Source of the DNA: Cylindrotheca closterium
Taxonomy: Eukaryota > Bacillariophyta > Bacillariophyceae > Bacillariales > Bacillariaceae
DNA: 64,000 bases
Direction of reading: 5' to 3'
Assembly: GCA_933822405.4 (NCBI GenBank)
Contig: CAKOGP040002003.1
Coordinates: 1-64,000 of the forward strand
The notes beneath the pieces are model-generated. The model was not told the origin of the DNA. It saw only the letters and a list, made by a program, of their open reading frames with translations, and made no database searches. Numbering within the stretch: the stretch's first letter is position 1; each line of letters opens with the position of its first letter. The position numbers and the translations under genes were made by a program. This document shows, piece by piece, positions 28,982-39,436 of this stretch.

Positions 28982-30474
28982 CTATGACTTGCTTTTTGCG
29001 CGGCTGGGTCGTCGAATGTTCCTAAATGTGTGCGCAATCTTCCTACAAGCCTCAATGTGACTGGCCTCTTCCCACTCTTTCGTATCGTCATTCTGCTTCA
29101 AGAACCTTCCGCCCTTTTTCGTGATGTCATCTATTATCGTCTCCGTGAGCTGCATCTTATCCCTATTCGTAGAGTCGTTGTATTCGGCAAGTACCTTGAG
29201 AGCAAGATTTCTCATCAGAACATTGCCTTCGTTCTTCCTACTTCCGGGTCCAAACAAAACATCCATCGGTCGAGGAACGATGGCACCGCCTGCTCTTGAC
29301 GCGAGCAATTGCATGTCGGTATCACTGTCGCTCACATACGTCAGTTCCAGCTCTTGTCTGCGACGATACCATTGCATATGAGCGATCATATTAGGTTCGT
29401 CGGATTCATTGAGAACGGCTTCTTTGGGAATGCCAAACGATGCCAACTTGTAGAGACAATCAGCACAAGAACCGTAGTGTACTCTCATGCGTGGTCTTAT
29501 TGCGAACGGTAGGCGAAGAATTGCAACGCTAATGAAAAGATAGGCTGCCAGGCTGTTGAAACAGCAATGAACGCCTACCAATCGAAACGGTAGATCCCAA
29601 AGAAGGCCAGAGTTGGATTCGCGCTGAGTAGGCTGTGACAAAGCACCAAAGTAAACCATTACTATTCCATTCCTTTGATTCTCCTCAGATTCCAGCATAT
29701 TCATGACCATGTAGTATCGCGCTCTGAGAGAGGTTTGGAGTTGGTATTCGGTCCCATTGCTTCGAAGAGACGGAAACATGAGAAAAACACCTCTCCCAGC
29801 TCTATCCTGTTTCGACGATATTTGTAGAGTCCCCGATTGGAGTTTGGCTTTGTCGTCCTCATCCAAATCAGCCAATGTTATCTTCTTTGCCAGTTTTTCC
29901 TGGCCAAACAGTGACCTCTTGAGTTCCAAAAATTTAATTATTTGAATTGCTGCAGCCTGGGAATCATACCGGTTGGCACGGAGGAACATCATCCGAAACT
30001 TTCTACTTGTTACATAGACTCGGTCAATAGCTTCAGCAGTCTCATAAACGGTCCCTCTTTTGATATTCTGAAGGTGCATATCAAGAAGTTGCAACCACAG
30101 ATCAACTGAAGCAGGATTGTTCTCTGGATTTTCACTGTTACGTATTCCATGTAAATCTTCAAGAATAGACTCCCTTTATATATATGATATTCATCAATCA
30201 ATGAAATGTATCGTTAGCTTGGTACGCTTCTCCTTCGCAGCAACAACAGCAACAACAACAAAAACAACCCATCAAGAGATAAACAGAAAACAGAATAAAT
30301 ATAGAAGTCTTACCGTTGCCGCACATCCAACTGAGTTATTGAATTCGCCAAGAACGAATCAAGCTGTTGCCGTGTTGCTCCCAAGTCGTTATTATTGTTA
30401 TCCGCAGAAAGAGGAGATATCGGGGTTGCGCTTGTCCCACCTAGCAGCCTCTGAAGCCAACTGTTATTGTTCAT
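28982..30474 (-). CDS. CRAL-TRIO (Sec14-like) lipid-binding domain plus DUF6824, spliced
   Basis: Two exons on the minus strand: 30474-30314 and 30173-28982. The intron (140 bp) starts GTAAGA and ends T-A-T-A-A-A-G, phase 2; splicing reads D-V-R-Q-R then E-S-I-L-E-D-L-H. The protein has 450 residues from the ATG at 30474 (M-N-N-N-S-W-L). The middle resembles a CRAL-TRIO domain: F-L-R-A-N-R-Y-D, A-I-Q-I-I-K-F-L-E-L-K-R, P-F-R-L-V-G-V-H and H-Y-G-S-C-x-x-C-L-Y-K-L-x-x-F-G-I-P. It would bind a phosphoinositide or other lipid. The C-terminal 90 residues match the diatom-common DUF6824 pattern (P-x-x-x-D-V-L-F-G-x-G, G-N, K-G-G-R-F-L, W, A-x-x-F-R). The DUF6824 role is unknown. Confidence 0.78.
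30174..30313 (-). other. Phase-2 intron in the CRAL-TRIO/DUF6824 gene
   Basis: A 140-bp intron. The donor GTAAGA is at 30313 downward and the acceptor AG is at 30175-30174. It contains a pyrimidine and TTG-rich run (the reverse of a CAA repeat near 30240-30265). Confidence 0.75.
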
Positions 30475-31064
30475 TGTTATGATGATAACTCTCACAGTAT
30501 TTTAATAGTATAATATATAGCACCGATGGTGAAAGAATAAAATATGTAATTCAAATACTGTATACTATACTGTATATACTAGCTTCGCTGCATGCGATTA
30601 TGATGATGCCGATCATGCGTGTAGTGGTATTATTTCGCGCTCCTGTGGTGCTTGGTGAAATCGCAATGACACCAAAATGACACAAATATTTCTCCGTGGT
30701 GTTAGTTATTCGACACGCACTTCATATTACAGTATATATATACCTATATAAAATATATATTGCCTGCATTCTTCACCGGAAAATCAAAATCCCACTGCTT
30801 CAATGATGGAGAAGATGTGTTAGGAAAGAGAAATGACCCTGATTTGATGACTGCTCACTGCTACCAGTATAGTAGACGTACCGGTACTGTACTGTACAGT
30901 TAAGAATGCAATTCTAGCTACTTTATAGTACCAAGCATTTACTACTTTTTTGGATCATGACCTTTTGCATAGGTACAAGTACACATTATCATACAATAAT
31001 CATAATCCTACTATAATATTGTATTTTTTAATTTCAAAAAAATACTATATATCCTCCTGCTAGC
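30475..31064. other. Intergenic region, no gene seen
   Basis: About 0.6 kb of AT-rich sequence rich in TATACTGTATA-like runs, with TACCGGTA at 30879-30886. Confidence 0.5.
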
Positions 31065-31307
31065 CTACTCCTCGCCCAATATTCTCTGCACAAGTTCCGC
31101 CTTGTTTCCACCAACTGGCAACTCCATTTCACGAAGCTTGTCTTTGAGCATTGGGATTGTCATTTGTTCCAAATCTTCTTCTTCTGCTTCCATGGTGGTG
31201 GATTCTGAAGGAAGAACCACAGCCTCCTCTTGCACGGGCGCCTCTGATGTGCTTTCCTCTACGGAATCTCCTCCTCCTTCCGCTACAACACCCTCGTCTG
31301 CTGCTGC

Positions 31308-31342
<35 letters not shown>

Positions 31343-32874
31343 CCGCGGGCACCTCGCCAAGTCGTTCCCACTCCTTGACTCGATCATCCACCGTGACACC
31401 AAATTTCTCTACCAGCATGTCTCGGATGGAATCCGCAGTCTTGTAATCCCGCTGGATCTTGGCAATGACGCGTTTTTCCAGAAGTTTGGTGACAATTCCA
31501 GCCGTCTCATCATCGATTGGCGCCGAGTTGGCAGACATGGTATAGTCGGCGGCTGAGATGATAAACCATTCTCTCTTTTTGTCGTCGACCAGGACATTGA
31601 ATTCATCACGAAGCTGATCTCGAATCTTGTCAGCACTCTTGAATTTGCGATTTTTCTTGTGTTCCGACCGTGCTTCTAGGAGACTTGTGATTCCGGCCAG
31701 GGTTTCTTCGGACAATTCTTCCCCACCTTCACGACGATTGAAACCTCGTTGGACTCCTCGCATGGACCACTCTCGTTTCCGATCGTCAATGTAGACACTC
31801 ATTTCCAGCAATTTCTGGCGAAGGTCATCCGCCGTGACAAAATCGCGATCGGCACGAGCGGCATCCCGATCGTCCAGCATTTGCTGAATCTCGGAATCAT
31901 GTTCGGTAACCGGACAACCAGGAGCTTTGACAAAGGGAGTGAATCGATCTCGTTTGGTAGGTGCGACGACGACTCCAAACTCACCACCCACACTCCATTC
32001 AGCTCGTTTGTCATCAATATGAACGTCAAAGTCATTCAAGAGTGCATCACGAAGTTCGTCTGCTCTTTGATACAAACGTTCCGACTTGGCCTTGGATCGT
32101 TCGTCGACCATGGCTTGGATCTGTTCGGCATTGGCAGCCGTATCGACGGCTTGCGAATGTTGCGACTGGCTGTATTTGCGCGAGGCAAATTCTTCAAAGG
32201 GAGCCCCGTCCGCCCTCCACAACTTTCTCCTGTCGTTGAGTTGAACACCTGCACTCAATAAGGCTGCTTGAATTCGATCGGCATTCGGGTAATCTCGTTT
32301 CAATTTGTATTGAAGACGTTCCGCCAACATTTCATGAATTTCGGCTTCCGACAAGGACGATTGAATGGGTCCAGCATCCGGCGCCATATTGTAATCATGT
32401 CCGTTGGGTCCAAAATCCTTGGCCTTTCTTGGACGACGTTGATCATCTCCCCACTTTTTTCCAGAACCACTTCGAGAGCACCCGGTGCGCCAGGTTCCTT
32501 CCTTGTCTCGGACCATGACACCATGTTTGTCCAAGAGTTCGTCGCGAATGGCATCGGCTTCGTCAAACCGTCTCGATTTTTTCATGACGAGACGTTCGGC
32601 CAGCAAATAATTGACTTCTTCGAGGTCCACATTGGAGTTGTCCGCACTGATATCTCGTTCGTAATCGTGTTGGGTACTAGTCGTAGCAGTAGTAGTAGTA
32701 CTTGCGGTTGCAGCAGCAGCAGCGTTTTCAAATTCGGAAGGATCAAAATCATTGTACCAGTCGTCATATTCCGACTCGGGAGCATCTTCTGCGGGAGTGG
32801 CCTGGAGGATGATGTGCGTGGTGGTTGCTGCTACTCTACCTACCGGTACTAGTAGAACTCCCACATGATTGTGG

Positions 32875-32910
<36 letters not shown>

Positions 32911-33002
32911 TTGTTGTTGGTGAAGATGGAATGGGACGATGGCGATGTAAAGGCTGTCGACACGTCAAGTGACAGCAAGAATAGACTGAGAAATAGCTTC
33001 AT
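31065..33002 (-). CDS. Plastid-type protein with six cysteinyl-tRNA-synthetase-like helical repeats and a SAP domain
   Basis: A 645-residue protein. The signal peptide ends in S-T-A-F-T-S-P (15-21), an ASAF-type plastid motif, followed by a polyasparagine run. Six repeats of about 45 residues follow. Each reads roughly L-L-x-x-R-x-x-x-K-x-x-R-x-F/Y-x-x-A-D-x-I-R-D-x-L, then a beta-turn V-x-V-D-D-x-x-x-x-W. This pattern resembles the C-terminal region of cysteinyl-tRNA synthetases, where the A-D-x-I-R-D helices contact tRNA. The protein ends in a SAP-like motif (I-P-M-L-K-D-K-L-R-E-M-E-L-P-V-G-G-N-K-A-E-L-V), a DNA/RNA-binding helix pair. I infer a plastid RNA- or nucleoid-binding protein. There is no catalytic domain. 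Confidence 0.82.
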
Positions 33003-33552
33003 TGTTTGTTGTGATAGATATAGACAGGTCTATATCTGTGTTGATGTATATATTGTCGAGTTGGATGTAAAAAACTATGTGATGTGTCACGTACGCGCGT
33101 GTGATGGGTTGTGGTGTCTTTCACCGTCTGCTCATACGACCCACCACCAAAATGTCTGATTAAAAGAATTGACCATTGCGATTGAAGTGTGCTACGACTG
33201 ACAGACACTACATTGTACAATCCTACGGTAGCTGGTACTTCTACAGTACGTATTTTCAAACAGTCCGTCAATTTGCACAAAATGCATCGCAAGAGGTCCG
33301 AATTCGGATTGATCCACATGAAAGATCTCAACTGACATACCGGTAAATACATCAGAACACTGCAGCCAGCAGCCTCTACCGGCGGTACTGTACCGGGTAT
33401 AGTACGGAAGTTATTGGACCGGTATTCGCAATCATCGCAATCAGAATTATATCATCAAAATATAGAGTATCAATATTATAGGTATTATAATAGAAGCAAT
33501 CATTATTCAATTCAAATCATATAGCAACATACAGCATACCGGTATATAAACA
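33003..33552. promoter_or_regulatory. Bidirectional promoter region
   Basis: The 550 bp between the divergent SAP-repeat gene and DCP2. It has two TACCGGTA palindromes (33338-33345 and 33537-33544), near-matches around 33378-33424, and AT-rich runs near 33450-33500. No separate gene was seen. Confidence 0.55.
33537..33544. promoter_or_regulatory. TACCGGTA palindrome just before the DCP2 start
   Basis: An exact copy ends 8 bp before the DCP2 ATG, similar to the position of the copy next to the EF-hand start. Confidence 0.3.
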
Positions 33553-35253
33553 ATGACATCCGAAGCATCACCCTCTGTGGATTGGAATTTAAATCCAGCC
33601 CTCTTTCATGCTTTGGACGATGTCCACACTCGCTTTTTGCTCAATCTTCCACCATCGGAATTGGCTTCGGCCGACCGCATCTTTTTTCAATTGGAACAAG
33701 CTTGGTGGTTTTACGAAGACATGTTGGTGGACAACAACAACAACAACAATGGCAATGGCAATGATGAATCGGAAGAAACGACGCAACTATTGCCTCGCTT
33801 TTCCACCTTGAAACCCTTTGCCAAATTGCTCTTTGATTTCTCACCCCTCTTTCCCAACAAGGAGGATGCCTTTCAGGACATGTGGCATCAATTCAGTTTG
33901 TACAAGCGCAAGATTAGTACGTATGGGACTATATTGCTAAACAAGTCGGGGACGCACATCATCATGTGTCAAACTTGGAAGGGAGAGACTTGGACCTTTC
34001 CAGCTGGAAAGATCAATCAAGGTGAATCTGGAATTCAAGCGGCGGCCCGTGAAACCTATGAAGAGACGGGCTTTGATCCGCATTGCTTGTTTGGTCTCAC
34101 CAAAGAATGGCTCGAAACGGATCCCAGCAAGGTAACTTGGAAACATCCATTGCCCGAGGGCAAGTCGGCCTTTTCGTACGAAGAACCATCCACTGGAAAA
34201 CGACGCACCTGTTACATTTGTCATGGAGTTCCAGATGATTTTGACTTTGCGCCGGTCGCTCGAAAGGAAGTCTCGGACATTCAATGGTTTCCCATCAGTT
34301 TGCAAAAGGATGATACGACTGGTTTCCCCAAGAAAACCTTTGCCGTCCTTCCATTCATGGGACGATTGAAATCTTGGATTCGACGCAACGTCAAAGATCG
34401 TCCCAAGAGCAGACCCAACAGCCGTCCGAAATCCAATGGCCGTGACAAATCCAGTGGTCGGAGCAAATCCAATATCCGAAAGGCTGGCCAACAACCACGT
34501 GCCAATAGCTTTGATGATCCGTTGGTCGCTGCCGGACTGGCACAAGTCGGCGAAGAAAAGAGATGGACGGCCGAAGAAATGTTCAAGGTCAATGCGGCCT
34601 TGACGGGCAAGGAGGTCCAGTATGATGGAAATCCTCACGTCTTTTCCGAACAAGGGTTTCAAGGAGTTGATCCCCATGCCTTTCGAGTCGTCGGTGGTTC
34701 CTTCATGAATACGAGTGAAGGATTGAGTGACAAACTTGTGGACGAACGACAACAACACTATCAACCATTGGTAAATGTGGACGGGGAGTCGGCACTCAAA
34801 CCATTTTTTAGTGACGAAGGAGCGACACCATGGGGAGATGTCGTGGAAGAAGCCAAACAAGGAGATGGGACTAACCCTCCACCGTCGTCGTCTTCCAAAA
34901 AGGGAAAAAATAAGAACAAAAAGAAAAACAGCAAGCAACAACAACAACAACAACCATCGCAACAAGACTTGGGACAATCATTGTTGTCCAAATTACAAGG
35001 TACATCATCATCATCATCAGGCTCTACTTTTATTAATGAACAACAATACCACCAACAAGGAGATCCATTGGACATTTTGACAGATGCCCACATTACCCAA
35101 CGATCGCAACAGGAAAAACTCAAGCATCAAAAGTACTTGGAAGATCAGGCTTACATCAACAATTGGGTCTCCAATTTGCCACAACCAAAGCATCAACAAT
35201 ATCGGATTCACGTCAATATTGATGACATTCTGGCCAAATTCAGTACGTCCTAA
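33553..35253 (+). CDS. DCP2: mRNA-decapping enzyme DCP2 (Nudix hydrolase)
   Basis: A 566-residue protein. Residues 15-60 and 82-120 match the DCP2 regulatory (box A) domain: A-L-D-D-V-H-T-R-F-L-L-N-L-P, F-F-Q-L-E-Q-A-W-W-F-Y-E-D, and F-x-x-Y-K. It is split here by a short Asn/Gly insert (61-72). The Nudix box is complete at 152-174 (G-K-I-N-Q-G-E-S-G then A-A-R-E-T-Y-E-E-T-G-F), with the catalytic R-E-x-x-E-E. DCP2 cleaves the 5' cap of mRNA to release m7GDP and acts with DCP1 in cytoplasmic processing bodies. A Lys/Arg/Ser-rich stretch (about 279-315) and a long C-terminal tail with polylysine and polyglutamine runs suggest RNA binding and condensate formation. Confidence 0.93.
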   Translation: MTSEASPSVDWNLNPALFHALDDVHTRFLLNLPPSELASADRIFFQLEQAWWFYEDMLVDNNNNNNGNGNDESEETTQLLPRFSTLKPFAKLLFDFSPLFPNKEDAFQDMWHQFSLYKRKISTYGTILLNKSGTHIIMCQTWKGETWTFPAGKINQGESGIQAAARETYEETGFDPHCLFGLTKEWLETDPSKVTWKHPLPEGKSAFSYEEPSTGKRRTCYICHGVPDDFDFAPVARKEVSDIQWFPISLQKDDTTGFPKKTFAVLPFMGRLKSWIRRNVKDRPKSRPNSRPKSNGRDKSSGRSKSNIRKAGQQPRANSFDDPLVAAGLAQVGEEKRWTAEEMFKVNAALTGKEVQYDGNPHVFSEQGFQGVDPHAFRVVGGSFMNTSEGLSDKLVDERQQHYQPLVNVDGESALKPFFSDEGATPWGDVVEEAKQGDGTNPPPSSSSKKGKNKNKKKNSKQQQQQQPSQQDLGQSLLSKLQGTSSSSSGSTFINEQQYHQQGDPLDILTDAHITQRSQQEKLKHQKYLEDQAYINNWVSNLPQPKHQQYRIHVNIDDILAKFSTS

Positions 35254-35932
35254 ATACTTTGGCGGCTGGCTACAAACAAACAAACAAACAAACAGAGGAT
35301 TGACAAGATATAATTTAAAAACCATTTTGGAACCTCACATAGTTTGTGGAATCGTAGTCTAGGAAATACAGTATACAGTATACAGTATATGCTAGTCACT
35401 AACTACTACAGTATAAAATAGTATCTATATATACTGCAGGAGCATTCCTACCGAAGGTGGTAATAATGACACTACTCCAATCTTATTTTTCACCACCTAT
35501 TGAATCATACCAGCATCGTCAGCGTTACCACCCACCGCCTCCTTGTGCGATCTACATTAACCCTTTGCAGGATCCAAAACACGCATTTTAGCGCGTTTTT
35601 ATATGGGTCATTCTAAAACTATTATCCCGAGACTCGAGATTATATATAAAATGTTACCTCATCATCATCAATCTATATATTGAATTCCACACTCATTTGG
35701 CATCGTACTACAACTGTTCAAGACTACTGGAAAAAAGCAAGACGAACATCAGTAATAGGCTGTCCAAGCAATCCGTTCCTTATTCCATCTACATACAAAC
35801 TTTCACTGCGTCCACCGCAGTATTATATTTTAATCGCGGAGCATTCTTCTTATTATTTTGGCATCCATCGCATCCATCGCATCCACAGTCCTCAATATCA
35901 AATAGCACAGACAAAAGGCGATAAATACAAGG
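35254..35932. other. Intergenic region, no gene seen
   Basis: About 0.68 kb. It holds a CAAA tetranucleotide run just after the DCP2 stop (35274-35295), three GTATACA-like repeats (about 35368-35390) and AT-rich sequence. Confidence 0.5.
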
Positions 35933-36496
35933 ATGGTTTCCATATCCACTCCTTCCCGCAACCGCAAGCATGATCCTTTGATGAGCGGTCCCACACTGCC
36001 ATTCTTATATTTCTGTTTGGGTGCCATGTTCATGTCCCTCTTTGGTCGGTTGAGTACCATGATGAATGTCTCTTCTGGAAAGGCCTATTCGAATGAATTG
36101 GATCCCAATGCCGTATTGAATGACCTTCCTGGTGGTAATCCTCACAATCGTCTTCAACAACAACAAGTAGGTGAAGTCGAAGGAGGTTTGCCCAATACCA
36201 ATCCACAGCAACAATATCAATACTTGACGGACGAATTGCAAAAGAAGCAGCATTCGTACTTGGAATTGGAAACCAAATACAAAGAGGCTCAAGCCCAATT
36301 GCAATCCCAGCAAGAGAAGATTGCCAAATATGAAAGTGTGGTGGACGAATTGTACAAATCTCGAAGACGGTACGGACAAAGCGAAGAGCAAAAAGAATCC
36401 TTGAATTCCACCTTGTTGGAAGTGGAAGAGAAGATTGATAAAGTCCGATCCATTTTGCGAGGGGGGAACAGTCAAGATGGTGGTAGTGCGAGATGA
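35933..36496 (+). CDS. Small single-pass membrane coiled-coil protein
   Basis: A 187-residue protein of unknown family. A short basic N-terminus (S-R-N-R-K-H-D) precedes one hydrophobic helix (about 22-40, L-P-F-L-Y-F-C-L-G-A-M-F-M-S-L-F). An Asn/Gln-rich linker follows, then a strong coiled coil (about 95-170, with repeated K-x-x-x-A-Q-L-Q and E-E-K-I-D-K-V-R). The basic N-terminus suggests it faces the cytosol, with the coiled coil in the lumen, as in Golgi type II proteins. Function unknown. Confidence 0.65.
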   Translation: MVSISTPSRNRKHDPLMSGPTLPFLYFCLGAMFMSLFGRLSTMMNVSSGKAYSNELDPNAVLNDLPGGNPHNRLQQQQVGEVEGGLPNTNPQQQYQYLTDELQKKQHSYLELETKYKEAQAQLQSQQEKIAKYESVVDELYKSRRRYGQSEEQKESLNSTLLEVEEKIDKVRSILRGGNSQDGGSAR

Positions 36497-36949
36497 TGAT
36501 GGTGATGATGATGATGATATATAGTGATGGGAGATGATGATGGCCTACCATGGAGAGTCATTATATAGTGTGGTGTACAACAACTACAATAATACTAGGA
36601 AGAATCAATCGCATATCTCATCACCACTCAATAATGGAAGCTTATTTCGATCATCTTCATTCCCAGCATTCATCATGTGACATCTATACTATAGACCTAA
36701 AATTGTATGTACCCATTTTCCTTCTCATCTCCTTTTGGGTGTCGTAGTACCTATAATATGTCAGAGGTAGGGAGGGATCGTCATCCGGTGTGATGCATTT
36801 TATTAATTGTTTCATTTATATATATTTATTTTAATAGTTAGTGTAAGATAGTATATATTAGGATGTAGTTTACATCTATAGACGAATATATTCATTCATT
36901 CATTCATCCGTTCGTTCCTCCCTACCGGTAGGAGCATGGTGATCTCATT
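36497..36949. other. Convergent 3' regions, no gene seen
   Basis: About 0.45 kb between convergent stops. It contains a GATGAT run (36494-36520), an ATTC run (about 36890-36906) and TACCGGTA at 36923-36930. Confidence 0.5.
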
Positions 36950-38713
36950 TCACATTCCAATCCCAAGAGTGCAAAGAGCTGCTGCTTCTGCTGCTGCTGC
37001 TGGTGGTTGCTGATGAAAGGGACCAAAGAAGGTAGCATATCCTCCCAACACAATAGCATTTTTGTGATGATAATGCCGACTAAAGACTGTTTGTAGAATA
37101 TTCCAAAGCCAATTGGAATCCGATGCAAAGAATTCCAACACCCAAACGGCAATGGGTACTAGAATGGCAGCATGATCCATGGAATATCTCAGCCAATGGG
37201 AAATGAAATGCTGTGGTTGTCGTTGTTGTCGTTGCGATTGTTTTGGCAACAACGCATTGGTGGTGGACTGCCAATCATGATCATCAGGACCTTTTCCCAT
37301 TTGATTAGTCGTAGAATCATCTTCATTATTATTATGATGATGATGATGATGATGATATTGTTGAATTCGATATTGGACCACCATGGAACAAAGGACCGAT
37401 GCCACTTGGAGGGGAAACGAAAAGACGGCGAGCCAAGATGGAATCATGTTGTCGAGTTGTTGGTATTTTCCTTCTTGGCTGCTGGTGGTGGTGGTGCTGC
37501 TATTGGAAAGCAGCAGCAGCACCAAACCCCGGACCATCCAATTGCCCAGAACAATCATTCCCGCTTGAATGCCACAAAAGGTAATGCTACGACGAGGACG
37601 ATTACGGCGGTGGCTACCACGTCTCTTTAGACCTCCTCCTCTTGGTGGCGATTGTTGCTGTTGTTGTTGTTGTTGTTGTTGTTGTTGCTGTTGCTGTTGT
37701 TGTGGTTGTTGGGCGTAGTGAAAGGGAAGATGATGCGATGCGATTTGGGTATATTCACCAACAAAATGTTCACCAGCTTGTTCACCAGCTTGTTCGTCCT
37801 CCTCCTCCTCCTCCTCTACTTCCATTTCATCATCTTCTTCTTCTTGTGTCATGAAGTATTGTCGATCGGTATATCCAGGATAGTATACATCTTGTTCATT
37901 ACCTTGCTGCGGCATCATCGTTTGACTTGTTGTTGGATAGTTGTTGTTGTTGCAGTCCTGATGATGATGATGATGATGATGCTCATGGTCATTATAATAA
38001 TAGGAGGATGCATCTTCGTCATGTTGATGATTCTGATGATGATGATGATGATGATGATAATGATGGGATGACAACCATCCCACAAAGAGGGTTCCCCACA
38101 GGAGTGCCAAGGGATCCAATACAAATTCGGTAAAGGGAATGGTAAGGAGGGCACCCATGGTAAACCATGCCATTGTTTTGAGGATGACTCCTAGATTCAG
38201 TTTGCGAGTCGAGTCTGGGAAATTGTCATTGTTGTTGTTATTATTGTTGTTGTTGTTGTTGTCATCGTCTTCTCCACCCAAGGAGGTAAAGATAGTTTGA
38301 CACGAAGTTGTTGATGATGCCATTTCCGTATTCAATTCGTAGAGACCAATTTCATTTTGGTAACAATACATGGTGGTGGTGGTGGTAATGGGAAGTGGAG
38401 GAATTTCAAACAAGGTCGTTGCAGACGAAGCAGAAGATTGTTGTTGCAATAAGGTTCGTTCTTTGAGATGAGTCATGAGCGCTTCCTGAAGCCTTCGCTT
38501 TCGAATATTGTCTGTTGTTGTTCGGAATTCACCATAGTGTTGTTGTCGTTGTTGTCGTTGTTGTTGAAGCCGAATGGCATAACTGGAAATAGGAGGATGA
38601 ATGGCTTCCACTACCAAGTGGTGAGTGGATTGGATGGTAATTGCTGACGCCATGAGAAAGAAGGAAAGGCAATTATAATGCCAGCGAAAGGATTCGTTCG
38701 GCTGAATCCTCAT
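36950..38713 (-). CDS. Multi-pass membrane protein with His, Asn and Gln runs, unknown function
   Basis: The open frame starts at 38950, but the upstream part includes a 9-bp tandem repeat coding A-L-C-A-L-C, so a later start is likely. The ATG at 38713 (M-R-I-Q-P-N-E-S-F-R-W) gives 587 residues with a signal-like segment (C-L-S-F-F-L-M-A-S-A-I-T). Hydrophobic segments are seen in the C-terminal two thirds: L-G-V-I-L-K-T-M-A-W-F, I-T-F-C-G-I-Q-A-G-M-I-V-L, L-A-V-F-S-F-P-L-Q-V and A-I-L-V-P-I-A-V-W-V-L. They are separated by His-rich, Glu/Asp-rich and polyglutamine loops. There is no family match. The loops look like repeat expansion between conserved helices. Confidence 0.6.
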   Translation of the reverse strand: MRIQPNESFRWHYNCLSFFLMASAITIQSTHHLVVEAIHPPISSYAIRLQQQRQQRQQHYGEFRTTTDNIRKRRLQEALMTHLKERTLLQQQSSASSATTLFEIPPLPITTTTTMYCYQNEIGLYELNTEMASSTTSCQTIFTSLGGEDDDNNNNNNNNNNNDNFPDSTRKLNLGVILKTMAWFTMGALLTIPFTEFVLDPLALLWGTLFVGWLSSHHYHHHHHHHQNHQHDEDASSYYYNDHEHHHHHHHQDCNNNNYPTTSQTMMPQQGNEQDVYYPGYTDRQYFMTQEEEDDEMEVEEEEEEDEQAGEQAGEHFVGEYTQIASHHLPFHYAQQPQQQQQQQQQQQQQQQQQSPPRGGGLKRRGSHRRNRPRRSITFCGIQAGMIVLGNWMVRGLVLLLLSNSSTTTTSSQEGKYQQLDNMIPSWLAVFSFPLQVASVLCSMVVQYRIQQYHHHHHHHNNNEDDSTTNQMGKGPDDHDWQSTTNALLPKQSQRQQRQPQHFISHWLRYSMDHAAILVPIAVWVLEFFASDSNWLWNILQTVFSRHYHHKNAIVLGGYATFFGPFHQQPPAAAAEAAALCTLGIGM

Positions 38714-38846
38714 AAGAAGGCTTGTTGTTCTTATTGTTGTTGTTCTTCTTTGATTGCTTTTGGTTTTGGTTTTGCTTTGTCTGCGAAACGAGGATTCTTC
38801 TTTGTCAATCATCGTTTCTCTCGTTGATACTGTAGGTAGAAAACCA

Positions 38847-38882
38847 CACAATGCACACAATGCACACAATGCACACAATGCA
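38847..38882. repeat. 9-bp tandem repeat (CACACAATG)4
   Basis: Four near-perfect 9-bp units at the 5' end of the membrane-protein frame, reading Ala-Leu-Cys repeats on the minus strand. They probably lie in the 5' UTR. Confidence 0.85.
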
Positions 38883-38950
38883 AACTGATTTGATGTATAT
38901 TGAATATGTGCTTCAATCACTCTCGCTCTCATTTCTGTCAATAAAATCAA

Positions 38951-39436
38951 AAATCAAAAGAATTCGAGGACATCTGCGCGCATCCAATAATGGCGAAGAA
39001 AATTCAAATGGGGGGAGTTCTCATATCGGAGACAGTCGAATGAGTCAGTCTTCGACTGTATCATAGTCATGGTTTTACCAATGGAATGCATGCATGGAAC
39101 CGAATGCAATTTTGGGGTTCGGTCGTTCGCCGCCGCCGTCCACACAATTCAAATTGAGGTCATCGTCACATTATTGTCATATGTACTGTATAGTGTATAG
39201 TACCCACTGTGGTCATAGGCTTGTAACAACAATGTACACATGGATTGATTGATTGATTGATTGATTGATTCAAATATATTATGTATTCATTGATTATAAT
39301 TTTAATGTACACACACAAGTAACAGATAGTTGAACCACAACAAACGACCACGTTGGTCCAAGATACAACACATTGGATGGATGGATGGATTCATTCAATC
39401 ATTCATTCATTCATGTGTTGAGTGAATGATTTGGGA
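38951..39436. other. Intergenic region, no gene seen
   Basis: About 0.5 kb. It carries an ATTG repeat (about 39243-39270), a GGATGGAT run and an ATTC run near 39392-39412. Confidence 0.5.

Noticed and set aside
33937..34977. A 346-codon minus-strand frame opposite DCP2
   Set aside because: DCP2 on the plus strand has a complete Nudix box; the antisense frame has no feature of its own.
38713..38950. An Ala-Leu-Cys repeat as part of the membrane protein N-terminus
   Set aside because: The repeat is a 9-bp microsatellite read in one frame, upstream of two better starts; treated as 5' UTR.
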